Shown: positions 1 through 9,280, counted from the first letter of the stretch. The stretch is DNA of 64,000 nt from an uncultured Pseudomonadales bacterium (GCA_958296295.1 OY282460.1:558001-622000); one strand, 5' to 3'. The notes: generated by a model not told the origin, from the sequence alone. Made by a program: numbers and translations.

Positions 1-1268
1 TCGCTGGGCGGAAACGGCTCGATCCAGCCGTTGGTGTGGTAGATGTCCAAGTCGCCGTCGTTGTCGAAATCCTCGAAACAGGCCGCCCAGCCCCAGCCGC
101 CGTCGTGGACTTCGGCGGCTTCCGTCACGTCCAACAGCAGGCCGTCCGTGTTCTCGTACAGGCGGTTTCCCAACGTGTAGCGCTGCTCGCCGTTCTGGTC
201 CGGAACGCTCCAGATGGAGGTGACGAACCAATCCAAATCGCCGTCGTCGTCGAAATCTCCAAGGGCGGATCCCATGCCGTTGCGGTCTTTGATCTGCATG
301 GGATCGGTGGCGTTGCGGAAGGTGCCATCGCCGTTGTTGCGGAAGTAGCGCGACGTTCTGAAATCCGCCGCCACCACCAAGTCCGGATACCGGTCGGCGT
401 CCATGCGGGCGAAGTTCGGCGAGAAAGTGAAGTCGTGGTCGAAGCGCGGATCCCCGGTCGCCGCTTGGGGATCGGGATCGATGATGTCCAGGGCGATTCC
501 GGCGGCCAAGCTCACGTCCGTGAACCGGATCACGCCGTCGGCGGTGTCGTTGCGCCACAGATGCTCGGTGTTCACCTCGGCGCCGGCCTCCCGGGGCGTG
601 CCCCAGTGGGTGAGGAACAGATCCACGTCGCCATCGAGGTCATAGTCGCCGAACGCCGCGGAGATCGTGTAAGCCGCGCCGATCTCGTCCAAGCCCGAAT
701 CCGCCGTCACATCCACGAAGGTGCCGTTGCCTTGATTGCGGAACAGCTTGGTCGGGTCCCCTTCCAAGCCGCCGACCACGAGGTCCAGATCGCCATCGCC
801 GTCCATGTCCGCGAACGCCGGGCCGCTGTGCCGATAGTTGGCCAAGGCGGATTTGGTGTTCGCCACGCCGGCGAATTGGCCCACTTCCTCGAAGCGGTTG
901 CGGCCGAGATTGCGGTAGAGCAGATTTGGCCCCATGTCGCCCCGCACCACGAACACGTCCACCAAGCCGTCGCCATCGTAGTCGCCGGCAGCCGCGCCGC
1001 CGCCGAAGGTTTCCGGCTCCGAGCCTAGCGTTGGCGCCAGGTATCCGTAGCGGAAGTCGATGCCCGAATTCGCCGTGACGTCGGTGAAACGGAGCGTCAC
1101 GGTCTCCGGCGGCGGTGGTGGTGGCGGAGGAGGAGGCGGTGGTGGGGGCGGAGAGACTGGCGGAGAGGAACCGCCGCCTCCGCCCCCGCCGCAGCCGCCG
1201 AGAGTCGCCGCCAGCGCCACGACAAGGATGATGGCCGGACGGCGTTGGCGCGGATTGGGACCGAGCAT
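1..1268 (-). CDS. FG-GAP/VCBS repeat lipoprotein (C-terminus beyond window)
   Basis: The reading frame starts at ATG 1268-1266 on the minus strand and runs off the left edge (about 422 codons seen). The N-terminus is a lipoprotein signal peptide: basic residues, a hydrophobic stretch and a lipobox ending LGGC with Cys26. A glycine run and a run of about 14 prolines (encoded near 1110-1155) form a linker, followed by many calcium-binding-loop-like FG-GAP/VCBS repeats of the type GDYDGDGLVDVFV and DMDGDGDLDLVV. Proteins of this build (often ending in an ASPIC/UnbV domain, which would lie outside the window) fold as a beta-propeller on the outer surface. The function is unknown; a role in surface binding is inference. 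Confidence 0.85.
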   Translation of the reverse strand, partial: MLGPNPRQRRPAIILVVALAATLGGCGGGGGGGSSPPVSPPPPPPPPPPPPPPPETVTLRFTDVTANSGIDFRYGYLAPTLGSEPETFGGGAAAGDYDGDGLVDVFVVRGDMGPNLLYRNLGRNRFEEVGQFAGVANTKSALANYRHSGPAFADMDGDGDLDLVVGGLEGDPTKLFRNQGNGTFVDVTADSGLDEIGAAYTISAAFGDYDLDGDVDLFLTHWGTPREAGAEVNTEHLWRNDTADGVIRFTDVSLAAGIALDIIDPDPQAATGDPRFDHDFTFSPNFARMDADRYPDLVVAADFRTSRYFRNNGDGTFRNATDPMQIKDRNGMGSALGDFDDDGDLDWFVTSIWSVPDQNGEQRYTLGNRLYENTDGLLLDVTEAAEVHDGGWGWAACFEDFDNDGDLDIYHTNGWIEPFPPS

Positions 1269-1612
1269 GGTGTCAAGCTCCCCTTTCACTTCATTGCGGG
1301 GTTGCGAGGACTTTCGTTCGATACGCCCAATCACGGCGGACGCCAGCTTGAGCCGCCGGCGCCCAAGCGTGTCCTCAAGTTCGCAGCTTAGCCCGGTAGA
1401 GCGTGTGCGCCAACCGTTGGCGCGGGAAATTCGCCGACGCCACATGCCTGGGGATGGGCGCTGGATCCGCCATGTTTCGGGCCACCGAAGATGGGGAGAG
1501 TGGGCAGCGCATGAATCCCCGCGCCGCCCTCGACCGTGGCATAGTCGCCACCAAATGCGCCAGCCCCGGCTAGTGCGTACATGAGGACATCCATCTCCAA
1601 CGAGCGGCAACG
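1269..1612. other. Intergenic region between divergent genes
   Basis: This 344-bp stretch separates the FG-GAP lipoprotein gene (leftward) from the PhyH-HEAT gene (rightward), so it should hold both promoters. A perfect inverted repeat, GCGCCAA-CCG-TTGGCGC, lies at 1407-1423 and could be an operator or a small hairpin. An ATG at 1581 opens a short frame that is out of phase with the downstream gene. No convincing gene was seen. Confidence 0.4.
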
Positions 1613-3217
1613 TTGTTCAACCACCTCGCCAAGCCATTGCTCTTGGACGACGAAGCCATGCAGAGCTTCATCCGAGAGGGATACATGACGCTGCAATCCG
1701 ACTTGCCGCGGGACTACCACGCCCGCATGTTCGCCGCTCTCGACGAACTGGAGGAAGGCGGGCCGCGCGGCCACAACAATCTGCTGCCCTGCGTGCCGGA
1801 GCTGGCCCGGGTGTTGGAGGAGCCGAGAGTGCGCGGCGCCTTGACGTCCATTCTCGGCGCCAACTGCTACCTGCACTTCCACCGCCACGACCACTTCACC
1901 TTCCCCGGCGACGCGCAACCGCTGCACAAGGACAGCGACAACCATTCGCACCTCGCGGTGGACGGCCTGCGCCGCATGCACCGCACCCGCTTCGCCATGT
2001 TGTTGTACTACCCGCAGGACACGCCGCTGGAAAAAGGGCCAACCGGCGTCGTGCCGCGCAGCCATTACCTGCCGCGGCGCGCCTTGGAGGCGGCGCGCAA
2101 AGGAATGCACGCGGCGAGTGGGCGCTACCGGGAAGAGATCGAGCGCGAGCTCGGCACCAAGTTCCACTACAGCAAGGAGGCGCAAGCGCTGTTGCGCGAG
2201 CGCATGGGGCGGTTTCGCGCCCACAACCCGGCGATGTTCGAGGAACTTGCCCGGCTGGACGAACCGTGGGAGTCCGCGAAGATCCCGCTCACGGGCGAAG
2301 CCGGCACCGTCGCGATCGTCCACTTCGACATCGTGCACGGGCGCTACAGCGCCAACACCACGGAGGAGCGCCGGCATATGGTGAAGTTCCTGTTCGCGCG
2401 CCATCGCGATCCGGTTGCCCCGTCCTGGCGCCACGGCGACACGGCGTGGCCAGCGGAAGACGACCCGATGGTTCCGGTGTGGCAATCGCAATGGAACTGG
2501 CACCGCGGCCGGCGAGCCGCACGGCCCGCCGGCCAGACCGGCCCTGCCGCCAAGAGCTTGGCGAGCGAGGACGAAGCCACAGCAATGGCCGCGGCCTACG
2601 CCTTGGCTGGCGAGGGCCTAGACGAATTGCTCGCGGCTTTTCTTTCCGACGACGTCGGCAAGCGCACGGTTGCCGCCTACGGCCTGATCGAAGCCGGCGC
2701 CGCGGCGACGCCCCGCTTGGCGCGGTTGCTCGAAGGTGCGGACGCGGAGCTTGCGGTGCGCATCCTCGACGTGCTCGGCGACATTGGCCCGCCGGCGTCC
2801 AGCGCCCTGCCCCAACTGTTGGACGCCTTGCGCCACGCCGACGCCAACGTTCGCCGCTACGCCGTTGAAGCCGTCGGCACAGTCGCCCAAGGCACGCCAT
2901 TCCACCACGCGCTATTGGCGCAGCCACTTGCCGACGAGGACTCCCACGTGCGCCGCAACGCGGCGCTGGCCATCGCCCGCTTGAGTCCCGACATAGAGGA
3001 CGACGTTGAACTGGTGCCGCTCTTGGCGGACAACCTGCTGCATTGGCACCACCATGTGCGCGGCTGGGCCATTGAAGCGTTGCAACGGCTGCGATCCGAG
3101 CGCGCGCAGACGACTGCGATGCGCTACCTCTCGACAACCCGCTGGGATCCCGCGCCGAAATCGGGCGACACGGCCCTCGGCGCGAAGTCGCCCCGCGTGG
3201 TGCGACCGGCACGGTAA
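1613..3217 (+). CDS. Phytanoyl-CoA dioxygenase-like (PhyH) domain fused to HEAT repeats
   Basis: A 534-aa protein in two parts. Residues about 10-265 match the PhyH family of Fe(II)/2-oxoglutarate oxygenases: the metal triad is visible as H105-x-D107 (context LHKDSD) and H241 (context DIVHGRYS), with R253 or nearby as the likely 2-oxoglutarate anchor. Residues about 320-515 are helical HEAT repeats (for example ILDVLGDIGPPASSALPQLL). The start is set at TTG 1613 because the residues LLLDDEAMQSFIREGY form the usual first helix; ATG 1658 would cut into it. The substrate is unknown. The HEAT part may bind a protein partner. It stands alone, followed by a terminator. Confidence 0.8.
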   Translation: MFNHLAKPLLLDDEAMQSFIREGYMTLQSDLPRDYHARMFAALDELEEGGPRGHNNLLPCVPELARVLEEPRVRGALTSILGANCYLHFHRHDHFTFPGDAQPLHKDSDNHSHLAVDGLRRMHRTRFAMLLYYPQDTPLEKGPTGVVPRSHYLPRRALEAARKGMHAASGRYREEIERELGTKFHYSKEAQALLRERMGRFRAHNPAMFEELARLDEPWESAKIPLTGEAGTVAIVHFDIVHGRYSANTTEERRHMVKFLFARHRDPVAPSWRHGDTAWPAEDDPMVPVWQSQWNWHRGRRAARPAGQTGPAAKSLASEDEATAMAAAYALAGEGLDELLAAFLSDDVGKRTVAAYGLIEAGAAATPRLARLLEGADAELAVRILDVLGDIGPPASSALPQLLDALRHADANVRRYAVEAVGTVAQGTPFHHALLAQPLADEDSHVRRNAALAIARLSPDIEDDVELVPLLADNLLHWHHHVRGWAIEALQRLRSERAQTTAMRYLSTTRWDPAPKSGDTALGAKSPRVVRPAR

Positions 3218-3334
3218 CGGCTCGTCGCTCCGAGCGACGCTAACCGTTACCGATCGATCTGATACCCGACCGGTCTCCGCAAGGACCGGTCGGAACACCT
3301 TGGAAGCGCTAGGAAACGCGCAATAAGCGCGCAA

Positions 3335-3365
3335 AAGAAAGGGGCCCGTGGTACGCCCCTTTCTT
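3335..3365 (+). terminator. Hairpin terminator after the PhyH-HEAT gene
   Basis: An 11-bp perfect stem (AAGAAAGGGGC, 3335-3345, pairing with GCCCCTTTCTT, 3355-3365) with a 9-nt loop. The stem ends in a T-rich 3' arm and lies about 120 bp after the stop codon of the PhyH gene. It could act on both strands, because a disrupted gene ends at 3388 on the other strand. Confidence 0.65.
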
Positions 3366-3521
3366 GCGTTGGTGCGGGTTCCGCCGGTTAGTCGGAAAGC
3401 GCGGGTCTGTCCTTACTGCGCCGGTTTAGCACCCGCACAACAAGGTAGGGTGTCGCAGCAAGGACGGAACCTGCCATCAATGCGAACATCATCCCGTACG
3501 AAATAACGCCCGCTTCAGCCC

Positions 3522-5609
3522 CAGGGTGATTTCATGCTAGCGACCGTTGCGCTCGGGGGGACGCGCGGCGGCGGCGGGAGGCGGAGGCAAGCCGGCGACG
3601 GAAGCGCGGGCGACGGCTTTGTTCGGGTTCGGCGTCTTGCGCGGGCCGTCGGCGCGCTGTTCGGCCAAGCCGGGCGGCCGGCCGGGCACGGCGCCACGCC
3701 GCGCGGCGGCGGGTTGGGCGGATTGCGGGCGCCGAAGGCGCTCAGTCGGGATCGAGGATGGCGTCGAGGGCGTCGCGGCGCCGCATCATGAAGTGGAGGT
3801 TCGCCTCGGGCACGTGGCGGAAGCCGCGGTGGAAGACGACGGCGAGCGCGATGTTGTTGAGAGTGGCGTTGTTGGAGGGCCCGTGGCGGGCGCGGATGCG
3901 GCTGGCGTCCTCGCCGAGGGTGGCGTCGCGGCGGTGGTGGTTGCCGTTCTCGACCTGCCAGTGGCCGCGGTTCCAGGCCAGCAGGCGGTCGGGGCCGGCG
4001 CGCCCGGCGTCCACGGACGTGATGCCGTAGGCGGTCTCGGTGGAGGTGGCGCCGGTCTTGACGACGGTCCGCTCGCGGATCACGCGGAACGCCTGGCGGG
4101 CGTGCGCGAAGGAGGCGAGCGCGCCCGGCAGGAGGTCGCGCGCGGCGATGCTCCGCGTCTCGACGCGGCCGTGCCCCTTGGCCGGGCCGTCGGCGTGGCG
4201 GCGGACGGCCGGCGCGTCCCAGTCGATGGTCTCGAGCAGCGCGAAGGTCTCGGGACAGTTGGCCTTGACGTCGAACATGTAGTCTGCCCCGTGGATGTCG
4301 ACGATGGCGCGCCCGGTGTCGGCGCAGGCGTGCAGGGCGTCGAGGGTGAGCACGCAGCCGCGCAGGTCGACGTCGTCGAGCAGCGCCCGCACCGCGGCCG
4401 TCTCGCCGCCCTCGTCGCGGCAGCAGCGGCTCGCCAGCGGGCGCCCGCCGTGCGTGACCAGCGTGGCGGTCTCGAAGCGGGCGCCGTCGGCGGCGTGGCG
4501 GTTGGCGCCGCGGATGCGCTTGCCGTCGGCGGCGAGGGCGGGCAGGTCGGACGACTCCGCGAAGCGCGGCGCCGCCCACTGGCGCAGCACGTCGGCCAGG
4601 GCGTCCGGGTCGGTGTCCGCGAGCACCCGGCAGAAGGTCGAGTCCGACGGCGCCGTCCAGCGCCCGTCGGCGTCGCGCCACGCCCCCAGAACGCGCAGTT
4701 CGCGCTGGTCGAGGCCGCGCGCGAACCGTTCCGTCGCCACCGGCCCGAGCTGCCCGGCGAGCCGGGCGAGGGCGCAGATCGACAGCACCGTCGCCAAGCC
4801 GTGCTTGCGCCCCTGGCCGCGCCGGCAGTCGGGCATCGCCGCGAACAGGTCGCGCAGCGAGGCCAGTTCCGTTCCCGCGTAGCGCACCGGCGTCGCCCGG
4901 CACGACCACTCCGCGCGGTCGACCGGATCCGCCAGCCGCGCCGCCGCGTCCCGCCGCAGCGGACGGACGAACATCACCTTCGGCGTCGAGTGCGGATCCG
5001 TGTACGCGCCGTTGTGCCGCGCGAAGCCCCGCGTGCTCCCCAGCCGCGTCCAGTTCGAGGCGTCGTAGCAGCCACCCCAGTACCGCAACGGATCCACGAA
5101 CGTCTCCGCCAGCTCCAGCGCGTGGCCGTGCGCCGCCCGCCAGTCCGCGCTCAGCCGCCGCAGGCTCAGCCCCAGCGTCCGCGAAGCCAGGTTCCTCATC
5201 CCCAGCGCCTCGGGCAGAATCAGGAACCGCGTGTTGTTGCCGATCAGGTGCAACCGCCGGAATTGCACCGAGCGGTGCCAGCCCAGCCAGCGGTCCCGCG
5301 GCGCGCACTTGAAGGCGCCCGACTGCCAGCCCGCCAGCGCCAGCCAATGCCCCCGCCACACCGCCACGTGCCGCAGTCCGCGCCCCGCGAACTGCCGGAA
5401 CCCCGGATAGTGGTGCGCCGCCATCAGCGCGTCCCACCGGCGCCGCTCGTCCGCCCGCGCCGGACGCACCTCCACCTCCCGCAACGACACTTCCGCCCTG
5501 TCGAACGCCGCCTCCATCGCCCCTTTATAGGGCAAACGCCGGCGAATAGCCAGCTCTTTCCTAACGACTTCCGCCGTCAACACCTTGGAGCTAGCGTGAA
5601 ATAGCCCTG
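3522..5609 (-). mobile_element. ISAs1-type insertion sequence, complete with ends
   Basis: The 2,088-bp element is bounded by imperfect inverted repeats. The left end starts CAGGGTGATTTCATGCTAGC at 3522; the right end, read inward on the other strand from 5609, starts CAGGGCTATTTCACGCTAGC. A 9-bp direct repeat CTTCAGCCC flanks it (3513-3521 and 5610-5618), which is a normal target duplication length for the ISAs1 family. It carries one transposase gene and lies inside the small membrane-protein gene. Intact ends, duplication and reading frame suggest a fairly recent insertion. Confidence 0.85.
3742..5583 (-). CDS. ISAs1-family transposase with N-terminal DruA-like (DUF4338) domain
   Basis: About 613 aa from GTG 5583; ATG 5517 is an alternative that removes 22 residues. 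Residues about 25-245 match DUF4338, the domain of the Druantia protein DruA: for example SGAFKCAPRDRWLGWHR, NNTRFLILPEALGMRNLASR, FVDPLRYWGGCY and ASNWTRLGSTRGF. The rest is an ISAs1 transposase: the N-terminal element around SLRDLFAAMPDCRRGQGRKHG and the DDE residues in LAADGKRIRG (Asp), LTLDALHA (Asp) and NRGHWQVENGNHH (Glu). The frame is complete. It is the only gene of the element. The part played by the DruA-like domain in transposition is unknown. Confidence 0.85.
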   Translation of the reverse strand: MLTAEVVRKELAIRRRLPYKGAMEAAFDRAEVSLREVEVRPARADERRRWDALMAAHHYPGFRQFAGRGLRHVAVWRGHWLALAGWQSGAFKCAPRDRWLGWHRSVQFRRLHLIGNNTRFLILPEALGMRNLASRTLGLSLRRLSADWRAAHGHALELAETFVDPLRYWGGCYDASNWTRLGSTRGFARHNGAYTDPHSTPKVMFVRPLRRDAAARLADPVDRAEWSCRATPVRYAGTELASLRDLFAAMPDCRRGQGRKHGLATVLSICALARLAGQLGPVATERFARGLDQRELRVLGAWRDADGRWTAPSDSTFCRVLADTDPDALADVLRQWAAPRFAESSDLPALAADGKRIRGANRHAADGARFETATLVTHGGRPLASRCCRDEGGETAAVRALLDDVDLRGCVLTLDALHACADTGRAIVDIHGADYMFDVKANCPETFALLETIDWDAPAVRRHADGPAKGHGRVETRSIAARDLLPGALASFAHARQAFRVIRERTVVKTGATSTETAYGITSVDAGRAGPDRLLAWNRGHWQVENGNHHRRDATLGEDASRIRARHGPSNNATLNNIALAVVFHRGFRHVPEANLHFMMRRRDALDAILDPD

Positions 5610-5760
5610 CTTCAGCCCCTTGCCACATTGCGCCGGCCCCAAGCACCATTCCCAACAAGGCCATGATTCGCCACTTCAACATGTCGCCAACCCCAAAAAG
5701 AAACCAATGCCGCCAGCCATCCACGCAATGAAACCGTAAACCTTGGACACCACTGGTTCA

Positions 5761-5778
5761 GGTGCCAAAATCGGCACC
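5761..5778. terminator. Small hairpin after the ATPase gene
   Basis: A 6-bp perfect inverted repeat GGTGCC-AAAATC-GGCACC lies about 50 bp beyond the stop codon of the minus-strand ATPase gene and upstream of the split small gene. There is no clear T run, so it is only a weak terminator candidate. Confidence 0.3.
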
Positions 5779-5828
5779 CATCCAGAGTGAAACCCAACGG
5801 TGCGGGCGTCACCAGGTCACGGCGACGC

Positions 5829-7448
5829 CTACAGCAGCCACACGGCGACTCTCGCGCCGGCATCTTCGTGTTCGCTTCGATCCTCCGGCCCGCCTCGTCG
5901 CTCCGCTGTGCGCCGGTCGAAGACCACGAGGTGGCCCTCCTTGGCGCGGCACCTCGCCATGTAGCCGAATGTCTGCTCCACTCCGCGTTCGATGGTGCCT
6001 TCCAGGCTCTTGCGGTCGGAATCGCGCAGCACCTTGCACTCGATCACGAAGCGTTCCCACAGGTCTGATGGCTGCTGCGGCTCTCGTGGCCACAGCACGA
6101 GCAGGTTGGTGGCGCCGCGTCCCAAGCCATACTCGCGTTCGATGCGCCCGCCAGCGTTCACCACGCGCTGCAGATACGCTTGGAGAATCAGCTGCGGCCC
6201 GGCTTCGCGGTAGTCGAAACGCGCCATCCAGTGCTGCGCATGCTCGCCGAAGAACACGCCAAACGCCGTGAGCAGTTTGTACATGTCCAAGCGGCCGGCA
6301 GCATCCACATACCAAGCCGTTTCCACCATCAACCGTTCCTGCGCCATCGCCGTGAGCTCGCGCGGCACCACCTCGGCGTAGATCGGGTTGGCCATGCGGA
6401 TGCCCGGTCCCTGCGCGATCAGGCCCAAGTCCCGCACATAGTCCACATCCCGCCCGAAGCCGATGTCCAAGGCGTCGCAGCGCGGCTCCTCGGCGTCGCT
6501 GAGGAGCGGCTCGATCACCCGTCGCACCCTTTCTTCTTCCAGCTTGTGGGCTAGCTGATCCAAGTGTGTGCGCCGCGACAGGACGAGCTCTTCGCGCGCC
6601 GCGAAGATGTCGTCTTCCAGGACGGCGCGAGAACGATCGCGCCCGGCCTCGGTCTCGAAGCATGCCTCGGCGCACAGGGCGTTCACCAGCCACGGCTGGC
6701 CACGGGTCTGTTCCCACACCGCGTCCCGAGCCGCCGCTGAGAAGAGCTGGCCGGTGTCTTCGGTGTGCTGCGTCATCAGCGCTTGCGTCTCGCCTTCCGT
6801 GAAATCGCCTAGGCGCAGGGACTTGGCCGCGATGTTGAACGGGCTGCCACCGGCGACCACTTCGCCGGAACTCGAGCGGATGCGGTAATCCTGAATGTCC
6901 CGCACGCCGCACAGCACTATGCTCGCCGGAAAGCCCTCCGGCCGCTCTTCGTAGCCGGCGCGCAGTTGGCGCAGCACGGAGAGCAGGGTGTCGCCGACCA
7001 GCGAATCGACCTCGTCCACCAACAGAACCAGCGGCGTGGGATTCGCCATGCACCAGTGCATCAGCACGTCCCGCAGGGCGTCGTTGGGGTCCGAAGCCGC
7101 GAATATGTCCTGCCATGAGCGGCGCGGAAAGTCGTCGCCTAGGCGGAAAGCCCGCGCCGCCATCATGCTGAGGATGGCGCGGATGCCGGATGCGACGTCG
7201 TCGCGTGCCACTTGGGCCACTTCCACGTTGATGTGGACGCAGCGATAGCTTCCAACTTGGCCGCTGTTCAACAGATCCCGAAGGGCGATGAGGGCGGTTG
7301 TCTTGCCGGTTTGCCGCGGCGCGTGCAAGACGAAGTAGCGCTCCTTCCGAATGACATCAAGAATGCCGTCAACATCCACGCGACTCAAAGGTTCTATCGC
7401 GTAGTGCTTTTCCGGGCGCATCGGCCCTTCGGTGTTGAAGAAACGCAC
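5829..7448 (-). CDS. AAA-family ATPase with C-terminal PD-(D/E)XK-like domain
   Basis: 539 aa. The N-terminal half is a STAND/archaeal-type AAA ATPase: Walker A in HAPRQTGKTT (residues about 42-51) and Walker B in LVLLVDEVDSL. The C-terminal part (residues about 425-515) has the pattern of a restriction-like nuclease, with RFVIECKV as the E-x-K motif followed by a helix in TIERGVEQTFGYMARCR and a strand EGHLVVFDRR. Similar ATPase-nuclease proteins are common, of unknown role, in accessory DNA; some are suspected defence genes. Here the gene is alone between two insertion elements. Start ATG 7448 fits the usual beginning of the family (MRFFNTEGP, then the substrate-sensing YAIEPL). Confidence 0.75.
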   Translation of the reverse strand: MRFFNTEGPMRPEKHYAIEPLSRVDVDGILDVIRKERYFVLHAPRQTGKTTALIALRDLLNSGQVGSYRCVHINVEVAQVARDDVASGIRAILSMMAARAFRLGDDFPRRSWQDIFAASDPNDALRDVLMHWCMANPTPLVLLVDEVDSLVGDTLLSVLRQLRAGYEERPEGFPASIVLCGVRDIQDYRIRSSSGEVVAGGSPFNIAAKSLRLGDFTEGETQALMTQHTEDTGQLFSAAARDAVWEQTRGQPWLVNALCAEACFETEAGRDRSRAVLEDDIFAAREELVLSRRTHLDQLAHKLEEERVRRVIEPLLSDAEEPRCDALDIGFGRDVDYVRDLGLIAQGPGIRMANPIYAEVVPRELTAMAQERLMVETAWYVDAAGRLDMYKLLTAFGVFFGEHAQHWMARFDYREAGPQLILQAYLQRVVNAGGRIEREYGLGRGATNLLVLWPREPQQPSDLWERFVIECKVLRDSDRKSLEGTIERGVEQTFGYMARCRAKEGHLVVFDRRTAERRGGPEDRSEHEDAGARVAVWLL

Positions 7449-7677
7449 GACGTGGATTATGTCACCTGGAAAAAGCGGCGACGGGTGCCTTCCAAACCCG
7501 CCCCGCCAATGTCAATCTTCCGTCGCATATATCGCATATACCCACGGCGGCAGCGATTCCCGCTAATTCCTGAGCCCGCGTGGCACAAGGGCTGGCGGCG
7601 CGCTGGAAAATAGTTTCTCGCAGACTTTTGGAGGCGTTGGGGGATAATCGACTCGATTTCGGGCAAGGAGTCCAAGG

Positions 7678-9039
7678 ATGGGACGCGAGGCGAAGTTTCG
7701 GAAGGATCTGTCGATGCCGGGGATGGTGGCGGAGATGCGCCGCTGCTTCGGGCGGATCGGGGACGGGGTGTCGAGCCGCGGGTTGAGTCTGTCGGACTGC
7801 CTGATGTCGGGTCTGGCGATCTTCGCGCTGAAGTATCCGTCGCTGCTGCGGTTCGACCGGGATGCTCGCGGGCTTGGCGAGCCGTCGGCGCGGGAGGAGA
7901 ACCTGCGCGGCCTGTTCGGGATTCGGCGGGCGCCGTCGGACAGCCGGATGCGGGAGCGTCTGGACGTGCTGGAACCGGATGAGCTGCGTCGTCCGTTCAA
8001 GCGTCTGTTCGCGCTGGCGCAGCGCGGCGGGGTTCTGCGGGTTTACGAGTGGCTGGGCGGACGGCACCTGCTGTCGGTGGACGGCACGGGGCACTTCTCG
8101 TCGCCGACGGTGCATTGCGGCAACTGCTGCGTGAAGAGGCGGCGGGACGGGAGCTTGGAGTACTACCACCAGTCGCTGTGCGCGGTGCTGGTCCATCCGG
8201 AGCATCGGCAGGTTCTGCCGGTGGTTCCGCCGGAGCCGATCCTGAAGACGGACGGCGCGAGGAAGAACGACTGCGAGCGGAACGCGTCGAAGCGTCTGCT
8301 GACGGCGCTGCGCCGGGAGCATCCGCACCTGCCGCTGGTGGTGGTGGAGGACGGCCTGGCGTCGAACGGGCCGCACGTCCGGCTGCTGAAGGAGCTGGAC
8401 ATGGGCTTCGTGCTGGGCGCGAAGCCGGGCGACCACAAGGCGCTGTTCGCGTGGGTCGACGAGTTGGAGTCGGCGCCGCGGGCGCCGGGGGCGAAGCCGG
8501 GCGTGGAGCGCTGGGAGACGGTGGACGCGGACGGCGTGGAGCACCGTTTCCGGTGGTCGAACGGAGCGCCGCTGAACGACTCGCACCCGGATCTGGAGGT
8601 GAACTTCCTCGAATATTGGGAAAGGAGGCCGAACGGCAAGGAGAGGCATTTCTCGTGGGTCACGGACCTGCGGATAGACCGATGGAACGCGATGGAGCTG
8701 ATGCGTGCCGGGCGGGCGCGCTGGCGGATCGAGAACGAGACGTTCAACACCCTGAAGAACCAAGGCTACGAGTTCGAGCACAACTTCGGCCACGGCAAGA
8801 AGAATCTGGCGACGGTGTTCGCCTGTTTGATGATGCTGGCGTTCGGCATGGACCAGTTGCAGGCGACATGCTGCCCGCTGTTCCGGGCGGCGCTGGAGCG
8901 CAAGCGGCGTCCGACATACTTCTGGGAGGACTTCCGCTCGCTGTTCACGACTTTTCTCCTGCCCGACTGGGACACGTTCTACCGGGCCTTGGCCTTCGGC
9001 CACGAGGCGCCCGTGCCGGTGCCGCTCGACACGTCCTGA
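7678..9039 (+). CDS. DDE transposase, IS4-like
   Basis: 453 aa from ATG 7678, with AAGGAGTCCAAGG just upstream. The catalytic core is visible: LLSVDGTGHFSS (first Asp), LVVVEDGLASNGPH (second Asp) and WRIENETFNTLKNQGY (Glu), followed by the conserved FEHNFGHGKKNLATVFACLMM. This is the pattern of IS4-like/ISNCY transposases annotated in many bacteria; the exact group cannot be set here. The gene is intact. I could not find convincing terminal inverted repeats or a target duplication in 7449-7677 or 9040-9280, so the element limits are not given. A short motif CGCATATATCGCATATAC repeats itself at 7524-7545. Confidence 0.8.
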   Translation: MGREAKFRKDLSMPGMVAEMRRCFGRIGDGVSSRGLSLSDCLMSGLAIFALKYPSLLRFDRDARGLGEPSAREENLRGLFGIRRAPSDSRMRERLDVLEPDELRRPFKRLFALAQRGGVLRVYEWLGGRHLLSVDGTGHFSSPTVHCGNCCVKRRRDGSLEYYHQSLCAVLVHPEHRQVLPVVPPEPILKTDGARKNDCERNASKRLLTALRREHPHLPLVVVEDGLASNGPHVRLLKELDMGFVLGAKPGDHKALFAWVDELESAPRAPGAKPGVERWETVDADGVEHRFRWSNGAPLNDSHPDLEVNFLEYWERRPNGKERHFSWVTDLRIDRWNAMELMRAGRARWRIENETFNTLKNQGYEFEHNFGHGKKNLATVFACLMMLAFGMDQLQATCCPLFRAALERKRRPTYFWEDFRSLFTTFLLPDWDTFYRALAFGHEAPVPVPLDTS

Positions 9040-9280
9040 CCCGGACGCCGGGCCGGGTCGCGCTCGGACCGCCTTGCCTCTTCAGGGAACCGACATCGCC
9101 GCCTCCGCATCCACACTAGGCATGGAGGACGGGTCTTGCCCTTTTCTTCACAAGCCGACGCCGCAAGCCGACTCGCGAACAGGCCGTGCCGTTAGCGGGA
9201 GAACCTGCCACGGCGGTTTTCCCTTTGAGCTTCCACGAACACTTGTGCTAGGGTGCCTTCACGAGCTTAGGGGTGCCAGC

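Larger units (their letters stand above)
3388..5682 (-). pseudogene. Small membrane protein gene split by an insertion sequence
   Basis: Two pieces of one minus-strand gene lie on either side of the ISAs1-type element. The 5' piece (5682-5610, starting ATG) encodes a hydrophobic N-terminus MLKWRIMALLGMVLGAGAMW followed by QGAEA; the 3' piece (3521-3388) encodes VISYGMMFALMAGSVLAAT, then a basic tail ending RRSKDRPALSD. Removing the element and one copy of the 9-bp duplication joins them in frame into a protein of about 65 aa with one or two membrane segments. An in-frame upstream start at 5724 would add 14 residues. Family not recognised. The element's own frame runs on from the 5' piece, so a fusion transcript is possible. 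Confidence 0.7.

Noticed and set aside
3742..5583. Druantia defence system
   Set aside because: Only the DruA-like domain is present, inside a transposase. No DruB-E genes are near.
3547..5604. A 685-codon open frame on the plus strand opposite the ISAs1 transposase
   Set aside because: High-GC shadow frame: Arg/Pro/Gly-rich, no domain, while the minus strand encodes a complete transposase.
7449..7677. Terminal inverted repeat of the IS4-like transposase
   Set aside because: Compared by eye with 9040-9280; no match long enough to support element ends.
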